Source: JAHEME01 sp034435035 (GTDB lineage Bacteria > Chloroflexota > Anaerolineae > Aggregatilineales > UBA3940). Taken from it: a stretch of DNA of 7,276 nucleotides. The first letter of the stretch is position 1, and every line of letters starts with the position of its first letter. The translations under genes were made by a program, and so were the position numbers. The notes beneath the pieces were generated by a model. The model had not been told where the DNA came from. It ran no database searches and saw only the letters and a list, made by a program, of their open reading frames with translations. The stretch is from contig DAOTXW010000074.1 in the NCBI GenBank assembly GCA_034435035.1, positions 1 through 7,276 of the forward strand. Direction: 5' to 3'. This document shows, piece after piece, positions 6,178 through 7,276 of this stretch.

Positions 6178-6576
6178 ATGAACCCTTTTGAAGGCGTTCG
6201 CGCCCTGATCATCGATGACGACGCGACCAGCGTCTCCGTCCTGAAAAGCATGCTCGACCTGCTGGGCATTCAGGCCGATGCCCTGCCCGACCCGCACCGG
6301 ATGCTGGAGTCGCTGGAGCGCGTCAGCACGCCGCACCTGATCTTCCTGGATCTGGAGATGCCGACGACCAACGGCTATGCCATCCTGGAGTTCATCCGCA
6401 GCCTGCCGGCCTTCGATGATGTGCCGGTGGTGGCCTACACCACCCACAACAGCCACCTGACCGAAGCCCGCGCCGCCGGCTTCGACGGCTTTCTGGGCAA
6501 ACCACTGGACCGCAAACAGTTCCCGGAGCAGATCGCCCGCATCCTGAGGGGCGAGCCGGTCTGGGCGCTGCGCTGA
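6178..6576 (+). CDS. Single-domain response regulator 3
   Basis: A third stand-alone receiver, 132 residues. GAGGAG at 6167-6172, five bases before ATG 6178, is the strongest ribosome site in the operon. The acidic pocket is Asp13/Asp14/Asp15 (IIDDD), the phosphorylation site is Asp58 with a canonical loop (LDLEMPTTNGY), the switch position is Thr88 (AYTTH), and the Lys is Lys108 (GKPL). The position after the switch Thr is Thr, where Ala is usual. The C-terminal third (AGFDG, GKP, FPE, LRGEPVW) closely matches receiver 1, and the two share 18 identical bases over the tail codons. No output domain follows; the stop at 6574-6576 runs directly into a large inverted repeat. The role is presumably as for receiver 1, perhaps competing for the same kinase. 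Confidence 0.93.
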   Translation: MNPFEGVRALIIDDDATSVSVLKSMLDLLGIQADALPDPHRMLESLERVSTPHLIFLDLEMPTTNGYAILEFIRSLPAFDDVPVVAYTTHNSHLTEARAAGFDGFLGKPLDRKQFPEQIARILRGEPVWALR

Positions 6577-6577
6577 C

Positions 6578-6672
6578 CCCGCCGCCGCCGCCCTGACGCC
6601 CGCCGTGCTCCGGCCCGCGCCCTGCCTCGCCGTCTGAGGCAGGGCGTTCGGATTCAGGGCGGGGGCGGCGGG
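6578..6672 (+). terminator. Nested inverted repeat, likely operon terminator
   Basis: The inner stem pairs CGCCCTGCCTC (6618-6628) with GAGGCAGGGCG (6636-6646), 11 perfect base pairs around a seven-base loop, followed by TTCGGATTC. The outer arms, 6578-6596 and 6654-6672, are reverse complements at 18 of 19 positions and enclose the inner hairpin. The structure begins two bases after the last receiver's stop codon. There is no uninterrupted T-run, which is common in G+C-rich bacteria, so termination efficiency is uncertain. It lies between convergent transcription units and could also protect the 3' end of the operon mRNA. Confidence 0.6.
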
Positions 6673-6684
6673 ACGATCGACGAC

Positions 6685-6700
6685 CCACAGAGCGCAGAGG
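6685..6700. repeat. Second CACAGAG-type string
   Basis: CCACAGAG followed by CGCAGAGG resembles the left-arm sequence CCACAGAGAA of the inverted repeat at 2217-2284, but has no obvious partner arm nearby. It lies in non-coding DNA between convergent genes. The match is short (eight identical bases), so relatedness is tentative. Confidence 0.3.
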
Positions 6701-6767
6701 CCGCCAGGGACAGGGCCGGGCCGGCATTCCCGGCGCTTCCCCCGGCGCCCCCTGCGGTGAATCCCCT

Positions 6768-6989
6768 TCAGCGGCGGCGGTCGGTCTGCTGCATGACCAG
6801 CTCGGACAGGCGCTCGATGGCCTGCGCCAGCCGGTCCAGGCGCTCGCCCAGCGCCGCATGAGTGTGCTCGGTGAGGGCACGCCAGTCCGCGTTGTGATCG
6901 TCCAGGTGCGTCAGGAAGCGCTGCACCAGGTAAGCCATCACCAGCACGAACGGGGCCTGCACCAGCGCCGAGATCAGCATGTCGGGCAT
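6768..6989 (-). CDS. Small membrane protein with coiled coil (73 residues)
   Basis: I do not recognise a named family. One hydrophobic helix (about residues 4-22, MLISALVQAPFVLVMAYLV) is followed by a hydrophilic helical region. Residues about 45-67 show a heptad-like run (Leu47, Leu51, Leu54, Ile58, Leu61, Val65) that predicts a coiled coil, and the protein ends in Asp-Arg-Arg-Arg. ATG 6989 is supported by a perfect AGGAGG (7002-6997) seven bases upstream. The gene follows the stop of its upstream neighbour by 18 nt, so the two form an operon. The topology, a short N-terminal anchor with a cytoplasmic coiled coil, resembles some phage holin-like or membrane-tether proteins such as the BhlA type, but this is only a shape comparison. 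No phage gene is visible in the window. Confidence 0.7.
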   Translation of the reverse strand: MPDMLISALVQAPFVLVMAYLVQRFLTHLDDHNADWRALTEHTHAALGERLDRLAQAIERLSELVMQQTDRRR

Positions 6990-7007
6990 CGTGTATCCTC
7001 CTGTGGG

Positions 7008-7276
7008 TCAGCTCCGCGGGCCGTAAGCCAGCGTCACCAGATGGGCGACCAGATAGGCCAGCTGGGCGGCGGCCCCCTGAAGCGCCTCGAACGAGTCCGC
7101 GCCTTCCAGCGCAGCGGCGATCCCGGCGGGGTCGAAGGTCGCCAGGGCGCGGGCGGCGGCGGCGGCCGCCGCCTGCCGGTCGCGCTCGGCGAGCTGGGCG
7201 GTGGAGAGCACAGCGGGATCATGCCGGGCGACCACGCCGCGCACCGCCGCCGCCTGATCGGCGGTCAGCGGCAGGC
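7008..7276 (-). CDS. Alanine-rich hypothetical protein (5' partial)
   Basis: The frame is open to the right edge of the window, showing 88 residues and the stop at 7010-7008. An internal GTG at 7244 could serve as a start, but the reading continues upstream with similar composition, so the true start is probably outside. The visible part is strongly helical and Ala-rich, including a seven-Ala run, and ends in a hydrophobic helix (LAYLVAHLVTLAYGPRS). The product may be part of a larger helical assembly. It lies just upstream of the 73-residue membrane protein and is probably co-transcribed with it. No family is recognised. The coding call rests on the tight spacing and strong ribosome site of the next gene and on the absence of a better frame on either strand. 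Confidence 0.55.
   Translation of the reverse strand, partial: LPLTADQAAAVRGVVARHDPAVLSTAQLAERDRQAAAAAAARALATFDPAGIAAALEGADSFEALQGAAAQLAYLVAHLVTLAYGPRS

Noticed and set aside
6715..6734. GCCGGG/CCCGGC stem as the terminator of the minus-strand operon
   Set aside because: It has only six base pairs, with no T-run after it on the minus strand, and such stems are frequent in this GC-rich DNA.
1..7276. CRISPR array, tRNA, rRNA or transposase genes
   Set aside because: I saw no regularly spaced repeats, no tRNA-like cloverleaf or CCA end, no rRNA-like stretches and no transposase motifs on either strand.

Overview
This is a G+C-rich bacterial window (visibly about two thirds G+C or more). I infer a member of the Chloroflexota, probably Anaerolineae-like. 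The grounds are the style of the LysM/L,D-transpeptidase protein, the YflG-like methionine aminopeptidase, the stand-alone receivers with a Pro-Val-Trp tail, and a GGTATAAT-type promoter. This rests on remembered family resemblance and not on a search.

Layout, left to right. (1) 1-927, plus: the 3' part of a cell-wall L,D-transpeptidase with a PG-binding-type domain, a LysM domain and a YkuD catalytic domain; its 5' end lies outside the window. (2) 938-1312, minus: a small unrecognised cytoplasmic protein, convergent with (1) and divergent from (3). (3) 1448-2194, plus: type I methionine aminopeptidase with all five metal ligands. (4) 2195-2359: intergenic DNA with a CACAGAG-type inverted repeat and a promoter with a perfect TATAAT box. 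(5) 2360-3703, plus: a 12-helix MFS drug-efflux-type transporter. (6) 3704-3866: intergenic, with a short GC palindrome and no confident promoter. (7) 3867-6576, plus: a tight four-gene signalling operon, made of a six-helix membrane histidine kinase followed by three single-domain response regulators with gaps of 18, 13 and 21 nt. (8) 6577-6767: intergenic, dominated by a nested inverted repeat that probably ends the operon. (9) 7276-6768, minus: the end of an alanine-rich protein cut by the window edge, then a 73-residue protein with one membrane helix and a coiled coil.

The most interesting part is the signalling operon. One kinase is paired with three receivers, none of which has an output domain. 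All three receivers end in the same short tail (G-[ET]-P-V-W) placed exactly 17 residues after the conserved lysine. Receivers 1 and 3 look like duplicates. The output must come from protein contacts or from a phosphorelay encoded elsewhere. The transpeptidase, aminopeptidase and transporter are ordinary housekeeping or accessory genes with no evident functional link to the operon.
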